A stretch of DNA of 9,830 nucleotides from a bacterium (lineage in GTDB: Bacteria > Actinomycetota > Acidimicrobiia > Acidimicrobiales > CATQHL01): positions 1-9,830 of the forward strand of contig JAPPKQ010000287.1 of assembly GCA_028819945.1 (NCBI GenBank), written 5' to 3'. Shown piece by piece: positions 1-5,996 of this stretch. Numbering within the stretch: position 1 is the first letter of the stretch; each line of letters begins with the position of its first letter. Below the pieces are notes generated by a model. It saw only the letters and a list, made by a program, of their open reading frames with translations. It had not been told where the DNA came from and did not search any database. Made by a program: the position numbers and the translations under genes.

Positions 1-1039
1 GCGGTAGGTCGATCTCGTACGCCGTCAGGGCAGCCACGACGTCGGCAAACTCCGCGGCCACGTCGTCCGGCACCCGCTGCGCCGCCTCGGGAGTCAGCGG
101 AGCGCCCGTCAGACCGCCGTTAGCGAACGTGGCGTTGAAGGTCTCCGCACTGAGCGTCCCTGACAGCGACTCGCTGACCATGCTCTCAATCATGACCGTC
201 CAGTCGATGACTGCCGAGGCGACCGCGGTGGTGGGGGCGTAGCGAGCCGCGTCGGAGGCCCAGCCGGCGCAGTTCAGGTCGGCCTGCTCGCAGAGTTGGA
301 ATCCGCCCAGCGAATCCTCCGTGGCCGATGCCGGGAACAGCCCGTCAATGCCCTGATCCACCAGGTTCTGCGCCTGTTCGAGAGTTGCCTGCTGATCCAC
401 GAAATCGTCGGAATAGGCCGCGAGGACTTCCACGCCGCCGGCGGCCTCGGCACCCAACTCGCAGCCGAGTTGCAGTTCGGTGGCATACGGAATAGGGGCC
501 GCGCCGACGAAGCCGATCAGCCCCGTCTCCGAGAGTCGCGCCAGCAACCAGCAGTTGGAGTAGCCGATCTGCAGGTAGCTAGCCGTGGCGATCCGCAGGT
601 TCGGCTGGATCGGCTCGGAGAAGCTCGAGACAGACATGGCCACGTCGGGCGCCTCGGGCGCGAGCGATTGCGCCAGATCGTCGAGAGCGAAGCTGTGGAA
701 CAGGATGGCGGCGGCACCGTCGGCTAGAAACTGCCGAGCGTTGGGTTCGGCGGCCGTCGGGTCGTAGGCGTCGAAGGTCTCGACGAACCGGACGCCGGGG
801 TTGTCGGCGGCGAACGCGGCTGCCGCATCCGCGATCGCCGCGCTCCACGGCTGCGCCGCCGGTCGCGCCTCCATGATCAGCCCGACGAGCACCTCGCTGG
901 GCTCCTCGACGGGCGGGGGCTCCGGTGCGCTCGGCTGAGCGGCTTGAGGCGCGTCGGAGTCGTCTTCGCTCCCGCAGGAGGCGGCGACGGCGAGCACCGC
1001 CAGTGTCGTTACGACTGACCTCAGTATGATTTGTTTCAT
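1..1039 (-). CDS. BMP/PnrA-family ABC transporter substrate-binding lipoprotein (3' end cut by window edge)
   Basis: The frame is open from the ATG at 1039 to the window edge, giving 346 visible residues. The family is usually about 330-370 residues, so little is missing. The start is supported by AGAAGG (complement of 1047-1052), 7 bases upstream. Residues 1-21 form a lipoprotein signal peptide (MKQ, hydrophobic stretch, VAAS) with the lipid-attachment Cys at 22. An acidic, Pro/Ala-rich linker follows to about residue 48. The body resembles the BMP family (Pfam Bmp): an opening strand VGLIMEARPAAQPWS, a block reading ETGLIGFVGAAPIPYA, then FVDQQATLEQAQNLVDQGID, and a late NGGLTGAPL segment. 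Family members bind nucleosides or related small molecules outside the membrane and deliver them to an ABC permease; the substrate here cannot be read. Transporter partner genes would lie beyond the left edge. The divergent GntR-type gene may regulate it. It could instead belong to a neighbouring type I periplasmic-binding family. Confidence 0.85.
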   Translation of the reverse strand, partial: MKQIILRSVVTTLAVLAVAASCGSEDDSDAPQAAQPSAPEPPPVEEPSEVLVGLIMEARPAAQPWSAAIADAAAAFAADNPGVRFVETFDAYDPTAAEPNARQFLADGAAAILFHSFALDDLAQSLAPEAPDVAMSVSSFSEPIQPNLRIATASYLQIGYSNCWLLARLSETGLIGFVGAAPIPYATELQLGCELGAEAAGGVEVLAAYSDDFVDQQATLEQAQNLVDQGIDGLFPASATEDSLGGFQLCEQADLNCAGWASDAARYAPTTAVASAVIDWTVMIESMVSESLSGTLSAETFNATFANGGLTGAPLTPEAAQRVPDDVAAEFADVVAALTAYEIDLP

Positions 1040-1120
1040 GGTTGGCCCTTCTCGCGTGAACGCCGGTATGCCTCCAGTCTCGGCACCTGTCATGCCGACG
1101 AGTGCAACCTTGGCAGCTTG

Positions 1121-1140
1121 GTACATGATATATCGTGCAC
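1121..1140. promoter_or_regulatory. Candidate operator: imperfect 20-bp palindrome in the divergent bmp/gntR intergenic region
   Basis: The two 10-base arms, GTACATGATA and TATCGTGCAC, match as inverted repeats at 8 of 10 positions around the centre GATATATC. This is an AT-rich island in a GC-rich region and lies between two divergent genes, 81 bases from the bmp start codon and 166 bases from the gntR start. GntR-family dimers typically bind short palindromes of this kind next to their own gene, so autoregulation plus control of bmp is a reasonable inference. Elsewhere in the 267-base gap (1040-1306) there is a perfect 12-base palindrome at 1173-1184 and a directly repeated CGAGGATTG at 1272-1280 and 1293-1301. 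No convincing -35/-10 pair was identified. Confidence 0.45.
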
Positions 1141-1306
1141 CTCGCGAGCGGGAACCGCTCTGAAATCGGTCACGAGCGCGCTCGGCTGAGTCCGCTGGAC
1201 CGGGCACCCGCTAGCGTGGACGGCGCACGGTCCGAGATGCTCGAGGGCGGGCCGGCGGCCTGTCAGAGCGCCGAGGATTGCATTTCGGACGTCGAGGATT
1301 GAACTC

Positions 1307-1972
1307 ATGAACACGCTCGGCGGTCCGGCGCCGCTGAACTACCGCACCAAGACCGACCTCGTGGCCGACGTGTTGCGGGAGGAGATCATGTCGGGTGCTT
1401 TGCGGGCCGGTGTGCGGCTGAATCAGCGAGAGGTGGCGTCGCGGCTCGGCGTCAGCTCGACCCCGGTGCGCGAGGCGTTCCAGCAACTCGCGGCCCAGGG
1501 TCTGGTGGTCATGGATCCGCACCGGTCGCCGACCGTCGCCCTGCAGGAGGCCGAACGCCTGCGGGAGAACTACTTCGTCCGGGCCACGCTGGAGGTGCTG
1601 GCCGTGCGCCTAGCCGTGGACCGTATCGGCGACGGCACGCTCGACGAACTCGAAACGCTCAACGAGCAGTTGGCCGATCTCGCCGCGGATGACCCGGGCG
1701 CCGCCGAGTTGAACCGGGAGTTCCACTCGTTGCTGGTGGACGCCGCCGATCTGCCGTTGCTGTCACACCTGATCAAGCACCTCTGGGCGGCGCTGCCGAG
1801 CGGCCCCATGGCGCGTGGACGCACCCCGCAGGAATCCGCCGGCCAGCACGCCGAACTCCTCGCAGCGCTGCGCGCCGGGGACAGCGACCGCGCTGTGCAC
1901 GCCATAGAGACACACATCCTCCAAGCCGATCCGGTCACCGGCAACGGAAGCGATCCACGCCAGACCTCGTGA
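1307..1972 (+). CDS. GntR-family transcriptional regulator, FCD subfamily
   Basis: A 221-residue protein, normal for FCD-type GntR regulators. The ATG at 1307 is preceded by GAGGA with an 8-base gap. Residues about 12-80 form the winged helix-turn-helix; the recognition region reads REVASRLGVSSTPVREAFQQ (41-60) and continues into LAAQGLV. Residues about 85-210 form the all-helical FCD ligand domain. Visible metal-site candidates are His140 (in EFHSLL), His181 and His203 (in ETHIL). The usual acidic residue four positions before the first His is Asn136 here, which is unusual and may change metal or ligand binding. These regulators are dimeric repressors or activators that respond to small organic acids, sugar acids or similar metabolites; the effector cannot be inferred. 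The gene diverges from the bmp lipoprotein gene across a palindrome-bearing region, so that transporter is the most likely target. Confidence 0.9.
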   Translation: MNTLGGPAPLNYRTKTDLVADVLREEIMSGALRAGVRLNQREVASRLGVSSTPVREAFQQLAAQGLVVMDPHRSPTVALQEAERLRENYFVRATLEVLAVRLAVDRIGDGTLDELETLNEQLADLAADDPGAAELNREFHSLLVDAADLPLLSHLIKHLWAALPSGPMARGRTPQESAGQHAELLAALRAGDSDRAVHAIETHILQADPVTGNGSDPRQTS

Positions 1973-2329
1973 AGGCGGGCACGCTCCATCGACGCATGGG
2001 ACAGGCGTATTCACCTTCGGGGCACCGATGTTGCCGGAGAACGCCTGCCGGCACCCGGCGATGACCTCGACGGCTTCGAGTGCCGATCCGAGACACAGAC
2101 CCCGCAGCTCCGCCGGCACGCCCGGCAAGCGCACGGCGCCGGCACGACAAGGGTGTTCGTCGTCATCGCGCCGCCCGGCCCGAAGGTCGTGACCTGCCAC
2201 GCATGGTGCATGGCGGCCATCGGTTCGTTGCGGTTGGTTCCGACCGGCCATCATCACCGGCGAGTCAACACATTTCACTGCGGGGCGCACGGACGAACGC
2301 TGCCGCCCGGACGTTTCCCGTGGGGATCC
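1973..2329. other. Intergenic stretch without a supported gene; possible dehydrogenase debris on the minus strand
   Basis: No intact gene can be defended in these 357 bases. Open frames on both strands are mostly overlaps of gntR or lack family similarity. On the minus strand, a frame from 2220 down to about 2086 begins MHHAWQVTTFGP and later reads SCGVCVSD. These weakly recall the opening strand and the cysteine-containing first domain of medium-chain (zinc alcohol dehydrogenase-like) oxidoreductases, but the sequence between and after them does not continue convincingly. It may be a decayed N-terminal fragment, in keeping with the adjacent AlkB remnant on the same strand. No terminator with a U-tract was seen after gntR. 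Confidence 0.25.
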
Positions 2330-2606
2330 CTACTCGTTCAACAGGACTGTTCTGAAGGTTATCGACACCCGACGCCTACGTGGGATCTCCTGCCCGCTCA
2401 CCGGATCTCTGTCGTTCTTGCGTTCGGCTATTCCATGCCGCCATCCCGCACGAGCCGCGGGAGCTGTAGTCGTATTTGTAGCCGTCGTGCTGCACGCGGC
2501 GCGCCAGATCGCCCAGCCACGCCGACGACTCCTCGTCGATCCGGGCGAGAAGCTCACCTTCCCGCTCCTCGCCGAGAAATCCGGCGCGATAGACGAGTCC
2601 TTCGGG
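2330..2606 (-). pseudogene. AlkB-like 2OG-Fe(II) dioxygenase remnant, core deleted and frameshifted
   Basis: Read on the minus strand from 2606, one frame gives about 51 residues typical of an AlkB-family N-terminus: EGLVYRAGFLGEEREGELL, ARID, then RRVQHDGYKYDY (KYDY at 2477-2466). From 2443 a second frame, shifted by one base, gives 37 residues typical of the family C-terminus: WRHGIAERK, then RRRRVSITFRTVL, ending at a TAG at 2330-2332. Intact relatives are roughly 190-210 residues, so about half is missing. The loss falls between the YDY block and the WxHGI block, which includes the HxD iron-binding motif. What remains still shows the third iron-ligand His (in WRHGI) and the Arg pair of the 2OG-binding C-terminal motif. 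No start codon is evident; the upstream side is occupied by a REP-like hairpin. The original enzyme would have been an oxidative dealkylation repair protein or a relative. The family assignment is confident; the exact junction (within 2444-2465) is inferred. Confidence 0.8.
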
Positions 2607-2631
2607 CCCGGCTGCGGCCGGAGCCTCGGCG

Positions 2632-2651
2632 GTCCCGGCCTTCGCCGGAAC
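2632..2651 (-). repeat. REP-like hairpin element, copy 1
   Basis: Arms at 2632-2639 and 2644-2651 pair at 7 of 8 positions around a 4-base loop. Read on the minus strand the element is GTCGTTCCGGCGAAGGCCGG followed by GACC. A near-identical element lies on the plus strand at 9668-9687. Short hairpins of this GTTCCGGC...GCCGGAAC type resemble the widely dispersed intergenic REP-like elements whose chance translations read VVPAEAGT or LRRND. It sits between the AlkB remnant and the cobalamin riboswitch. Confidence 0.6.
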
Positions 2652-2684
2652 GACGCTATAGGCGTCGCGCGCCGCCACGTCGAG

Positions 2685-2831
2685 GTGTCGGGGCCTAGAC
2701 TCCAGCTCGGTCCGGGGACGAAGTCCGGTTGGAATCCGGCACTGTCCCGCAACGGTGAAACGGCGCTCGGCTCCCGGGAATCTCCGGAGGGTCGGGCCGT
2801 CGTCGAGTCCGGTCGAATCCCGGTCCGACAC
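2685..2831 (+). promoter_or_regulatory. Cobalamin riboswitch aptamer
   Basis: The stretch carries the hallmarks of the cobalamin riboswitch family. The closing helix P1 is GTGTCGG (2685-2691) with CCGACAC (2825-2831), 7 perfect pairs. The conserved core reads GGAATCCGGCACTGTCCCGC from 2731, then AACGGTGA (2751-2758). A P5-like stem CCGG (2725-2728)/CCGG (2736-2739) presents loop TTGGAAT. An accessory helix ACGGC (2760-2764)/GCCGT (2796-2800) follows. A B12-box-like segment runs from GAGTCCGG (about 2804-2811) to CCCGG (2819-2823); it is divergent from the strict consensus. The aptamer ends about 90 bases before btuF, and the whole downstream operon handles corrinoids, so repression by adenosylcobalamin or a related cobamide is expected. 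The promoter was not clearly seen; CTATAG near 2656 is the only -10-like sequence and has no good -35. Confidence 0.88.
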
Positions 2832-2867
2832 AAACCACATGACCCTCGAGGATCAGGGTTGGTTTGG

Positions 2868-2919
2868 CCGGCAGCCTCTGTCGATCGAGCTTCCGTCCTC
2901 GACCGACAGGAGGTACCGG
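2868..2919 (+). promoter_or_regulatory. Riboswitch expression platform: hairpin enclosing the btuF ribosome-binding site
   Basis: The Shine-Dalgarno sequence AGGAGG (2908-2913) lies 6 bases before the btuF ATG at 2920 and is on the 3' arm of a long hairpin. The top part pairs CTGTCG (2878-2883) with CGACAG (2904-2909), then, after one A-C mismatch, TCGAG (2885-2889) with CTCGA (2898-2902). The base extends with a G-U pair and scattered mismatches to CCGG (2868-2871) with CCGG (2916-2919). The apical loop CTTCCGTC (2890-2897) contains TTCC, complementary to GGAA (2731-2734) in the aptamer's P5 loop. This matches the known L5-L13 kissing arrangement in which ligand binding locks the ribosome-binding site away. 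A second weaker hairpin, AAACC...ACCCT with AGGGT...GGTTT, spans 2832-2865. No U-tract follows, so control is probably translational. Confidence 0.6.
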
Positions 2920-4074
2920 ATGTTCAAACACCGCTTCGTTCTCGCTCTCGTCTCGATTCTGGCGCTTGTAGGGCTACTCGCCGCAGCGTGTGGCGACAGC
3001 GAGCAGTCATCCCCAACGACACCCGCCGCGCCGGCCGCAGAGCCGGCCCCGGCACCCGAACCGGCCCCTGCACCGCCCGAGGCTCCCGAAACCGCGCCTG
3101 CACCGCCCGAGCCGGCACCCGCATCACCCGAGCCGCCCGAAGACGAGCCGCCGCCGGGCACCGCGGCCCCAGACGAACCCGCGGGGGGCACCGAAGCGGA
3201 AACGCCGGCCGAGGACAGCGCGACCGGCGAGCCGGAGGCGGAGTCCGCCGAGGCCCTGTCGTTCCCCGTCACGATCAGCTCCGATGGGGGCACCTGGACG
3301 CTCGAGTCGCAGCCGCAGCGCATCGTGTCGCTGTCACCGACGGCGACGGAGATCCTCTTCGCCATCGGGGCGGGACCGCACGTGGTGGCGGTCGACAACT
3401 GGTCCACCTACCCGCCCGAGGCGCCCACGACCGACCTGTCGGGCTTCGATCCGAACATCGAGGCCATCACCGCCTACGAACCCGACCTGGTGGTGATCTC
3501 CAACGACAGCAACGAATTGGTCGGCGGCCTCACGGCGCTGGACATCCCGGTGCTGATCAGCCCGAGCCCGTTCGACATCGAGGGCGGCTACGCGTCGGTG
3601 GAGACACTCGGACTCGCCACGGGCTACGCCAGCGAGGCGGCCGAGGTCAGCGGGTGGATGCGTTCGGAGATCGCCGCAGCGCTGGCGGACGCGCCGGTCG
3701 TGCCCATCCGCATCTACCACGAACTGGACGACACGCACTTCTCGGTGAGCTCCAACAGCTTCCTCGGAGCGGTCTACGCGGCGCTCGGCACCGAGAACAT
3801 CGCCGATGAGGCCGACGCCGACGGCTACGGGTACCCGCAGCTCACCGAGGAGTACATCATCGAGGCCGATCCCGAGTTGATCATCATCACCGACCTGCTG
3901 GCCTACTCGGCCGAGGACGTGGCGGCCCGCCCGGGCTGGGAGACGGTGACCGCGGTGCGCGACGGCAACATCCTCGTCGTGAACGCCGACATCGCCTCCC
4001 GCTGGGGGCCGCGGCTGCCGCAATTCGTGACCGCCATCGTCGAGGCGCTGGCGGCGATCGCCGCAGCGCCTTAG
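2920..4074 (+). CDS. btuF: Corrinoid (cobalamin/cobinamide) ABC transporter substrate-binding lipoprotein, BtuF-like
   Basis: A 384-residue extracytoplasmic binding protein. The ATG at 2920 is chosen because AGGAGG precedes it by 6 bases and a lipoprotein signal peptide begins there; a longer in-frame start at 2755 lies inside the riboswitch. Residues 1-23 are the signal peptide (MFKHRF, hydrophobic, LLAAA) and Cys24 is the lipid anchor. Residues about 25-113 form a strikingly long linker of Pro, Glu and Ala with PAPEPAP-type repeats. The binding domain (about 114-384) matches the helical-backbone Peripla_BP_2 fold. Its first lobe opens with RIVSLSPTATEILFAIGAG (134-152), followed by DNWSTYPPEA and YEPDLVV; the second lobe includes EEYIIEADPELIIITD. 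It should capture corrinoids and dock on BtuC. The riboswitch and downstream cob genes make a corrinoid substrate much likelier than a siderophore. The operon continues 24 bases later with btuC. Confidence 0.9.
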   Translation: MFKHRFVLALVSILALVGLLAAACGDSEQSSPTTPAAPAAEPAPAPEPAPAPPEAPETAPAPPEPAPASPEPPEDEPPPGTAAPDEPAGGTEAETPAEDSATGEPEAESAEALSFPVTISSDGGTWTLESQPQRIVSLSPTATEILFAIGAGPHVVAVDNWSTYPPEAPTTDLSGFDPNIEAITAYEPDLVVISNDSNELVGGLTALDIPVLISPSPFDIEGGYASVETLGLATGYASEAAEVSGWMRSEIAAALADAPVVPIRIYHELDDTHFSVSSNSFLGAVYAALGTENIADEADADGYGYPQLTEEYIIEADPELIIITDLLAYSAEDVAARPGWETVTAVRDGNILVVNADIASRWGPRLPQFVTAIVEALAAIAAAP

Positions 4075-4098
4075 ACGGGAGGCGAGCGCGAGGACGCC

Positions 4099-5178
4099 AT
4101 GGCGACGCTCCCCGCAACCGGCGAGACCCGCTCGGCCACCCAGCGGGCCTTCCGGCTGCCCCCGTCGGCGGCCGCCGGCACGCTCGTCGCCCTAGCGGCG
4201 GTGGCCCTCCTGAGCGCCACGACGGGCGCCGCCGGCCTGGCGTTCGGCGACGTTCTCGCCGCTCTCGTGGACCGCCTGCCGCTGGTGGACGTGGACTCGC
4301 CCCTGAGCGCCCGCCAGGAGGGCATCCTGTTCCAGATCCGCCTGCCTCGGCTGGTGCTGGGGATGCTGGTGGGTGGGTCGCTGGCCATGGCCGGCGCCGC
4401 CTACCAGGGTGTGTTCCGCAACCCGCTGGCCGATCCGTACCTGCTGGGCGTCTCCGCCGGTGCCGGTTTCGGCGCGGTCCTGGCGCTGGGGTTCGGACTC
4501 GACGTGGGGTGGGGACCGTTCGACGCCCTGCCGGCGGCGGCGTTCCTGGGGGCGCTCGTGGCGGTGACGGCGTCGGCGGCCATCGCCCGGGGCGCCTGGC
4601 GGTCTCCGGCGACGTTGCTGCTCGGAGGCATCGCCATGGCGGCGTTCTTCTCGGCGGCGCAGACCTACGCCATCGGCCAACTCAGCGAGACGCGCACCCG
4701 CGAGGTGCTGTCGTGGCTGTTCGGCCAGCTCAGCACCAGCGGCTGGAGGCAGGTGTGGATCCTGCTGCCCTACGTCGTGATCTGCGGGATGATCGTGCTG
4801 CTGCATCGCCGGCACCTCGACGTTCTGCGGGTCGGCGACGATGAAGCCCGCTCGCTGGGCCTGAACCCCGGCCGGGCGCGACTCGTGGTGATCGCCTCGG
4901 CGTCGCTGCTGACCGCCGCGGCGGTGTCGGTGAGCGGCCTCATCGCCTTCGTCGGCCTCGTGGTGCCACACATAGTCCGGTTGCTCGTGAGCCACAGCTA
5001 CCGGGTGATCGTGCCGCTCTCGGCACTCGGCGGGGCGGCCTTCCTGGCACTGGTGGACACCGGTGCGCGCACCCTAACCGCCCCCGCCGAGTTGCCGGTC
5101 GGCGTCATCACCGCCTTCGTAGGTGCCCCCTTCTTCGCCCTCGCGCTGTGGCGAAACGCCCGGCAGGTGGCCACATGA
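4099..5178 (+). CDS. btuC: Corrinoid ABC transporter permease, BtuC-like (FecCD family)
   Basis: A 359-residue, highly hydrophobic membrane protein with about ten expected membrane helices, a little longer than typical BtuC because of an about 20-residue polar N-terminal extension. The ATG at 4099 follows GAGGA with a short 4-base gap. FecCD-family signatures are present in order: RLPR (81-84), YQGVFRNPLADPYLLGVSAG (102-121), the cytoplasmic loop DDEARSLGLN (247-256) that normally contacts the ATPase, GLIAFVGLVVPHIVRL (280-295), and ELPVGVITAFVGAPFF (331-346). Two copies are expected to form the translocation path with two BtuD subunits. Its stop overlaps the btuD start in an ATGA, so the pair is probably translationally coupled. 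By sequence alone FecCD permeases for siderophores and corrinoids are hard to separate; the operon context decides. Confidence 0.92.
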   Translation: MATLPATGETRSATQRAFRLPPSAAAGTLVALAAVALLSATTGAAGLAFGDVLAALVDRLPLVDVDSPLSARQEGILFQIRLPRLVLGMLVGGSLAMAGAAYQGVFRNPLADPYLLGVSAGAGFGAVLALGFGLDVGWGPFDALPAAAFLGALVAVTASAAIARGAWRSPATLLLGGIAMAAFFSAAQTYAIGQLSETRTREVLSWLFGQLSTSGWRQVWILLPYVVICGMIVLLHRRHLDVLRVGDDEARSLGLNPGRARLVVIASASLLTAAAVSVSGLIAFVGLVVPHIVRLLVSHSYRVIVPLSALGGAAFLALVDTGARTLTAPAELPVGVITAFVGAPFFALALWRNARQVAT

Positions 5179-5996
5179 CCACCGCCCCGGCGCCCCGATC
5201 CGCGGCGCCGGCTCTGCCGGTCCCCGCCGCGCTCAGTTGTCACGACGTGCACGTGGCATTCGACGAGACCGAGGCGCTGCGGGGTGTGGATCTGCACCTG
5301 GCGGCCGGGGAGTGGCTCGGGCTGATCGGACCCAACGGCGCCGGCAAGTCCACGCTGCTGCGGGCCATCGCCGGGCTGGTCGCCCACGAAGGCACCGTGG
5401 CCCTCGACTGCGGCCGGCGACCGTCGGGTGTCGACGTGGCGCTGGTGCCGCAGATCCCGATCCTGCCTGAGGGCATGACCGTGGCCGAGTACGCCCTGCT
5501 GGGCCGCAGCCCCCACCTCGGTTGGCTGGCCGTGGAGTCGCGCCGGGATCGCCGCATCGTGTCGGAGGTGCTGGAACGGCTCGAACTGCGGGACTTCGCC
5601 GACCGGCCCGTGACCCATCTCTCAGGCGGGGAGACCCAGCGGGTCGTCCTCGCCCGGGCGCTGACCCAGCAGGCCCCGATCCTCCTGCTGGACGAGCCGA
5701 CCAGCGCCTTGGACCTGGGCCACCGCGACGCCGTCCTGGAGTTGATCGACACGCTGCGCCGCAGCGACGGCATCTCGGTCATCGCCGCCATGCACGACCT
5801 CGGAACTGCCGCCCGCTTCGCCGACCGCCTGGCCCTGATCGACCGGGGCCGCATCGTGGCCGACGGCCCGCCTCGCAGCGTCCTGGCGCCGGGCAGACTC
5901 TCCGACGTGTACGCCACACCGCTCAGCGTCCACACCGTCGAAGGCGAGATCGTCGTCCTCCCCGCCCCCCGAGCCCGAAAGGACCACCAGCCATGA
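5175..5996 (+). CDS. btuD: Corrinoid ABC transporter ATP-binding protein, BtuD-like
   Basis: A 273-residue ABC ATPase starting at the ATG of the ATGA overlap with btuC; GGTGG just upstream can serve as the ribosome-binding site. All nucleotide-binding motifs are intact: Walker A GPNGAGKST (52-60), Q-loop Gln93 in VPQ, signature LSGGETQ (149-155), Walker B ILLLDE (169-174) with Glu174 catalytic, D-loop SALD, and switch His207 in AAMHDL. The arrangement is that of the FepC/BtuD importer ATPases, and it should power BtuC. The C-terminal tail after the switch, ending near KDHQP, is ordinary for the family. Its stop overlaps the cobO start by another ATGA, linking corrinoid uptake directly with adenosylation. 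Confidence 0.92.
   Translation: MTTAPAPRSAAPALPVPAALSCHDVHVAFDETEALRGVDLHLAAGEWLGLIGPNGAGKSTLLRAIAGLVAHEGTVALDCGRRPSGVDVALVPQIPILPEGMTVAEYALLGRSPHLGWLAVESRRDRRIVSEVLERLELRDFADRPVTHLSGGETQRVVLARALTQQAPILLLDEPTSALDLGHRDAVLELIDTLRRSDGISVIAAMHDLGTAARFADRLALIDRGRIVADGPPRSVLAPGRLSDVYATPLSVHTVEGEIVVLPAPRARKDHQP

Noticed and set aside
1763..2290. Minus-strand 175-codon frame partly opposite gntR
   Set aside because: Half of it is antisense to the confidently called gntR and the rest shows no recognisable family; not called as a gene.
2832..2865. Transcription terminator in the riboswitch expression platform
   Set aside because: The hairpin is interrupted by a bulge and is followed by GGCCGG rather than a U-tract, so an intrinsic terminator is not supported.
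2755..2919. Upstream in-frame ATG at 2755 as the btuF start
   Set aside because: It lies inside the riboswitch aptamer and would put 55 unrelated residues before a clean lipoprotein signal peptide; the ATG at 2920 has an ideal AGGAGG.
2418..3809. A 463-codon plus-strand open frame across the riboswitch and the first part of btuF
   Set aside because: It is extremely Arg-rich, has no family features, crosses the riboswitch and is out of frame with the well-supported btuF; it is a high-GC shadow.
4192..4995. Long minus-strand open frame opposite btuC
   Set aside because: Composition is His/Gln/Arg-rich antisense of a membrane gene, with no domain; a typical GC-rich shadow.
5522..5992. N-terminal extension of cobO by 157 codons
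   Set aside because: This stretch overlaps btuD in another frame, is Arg/Pro-rich and has no counterpart in CobO proteins; the ATG at 5993 gives the normal length.
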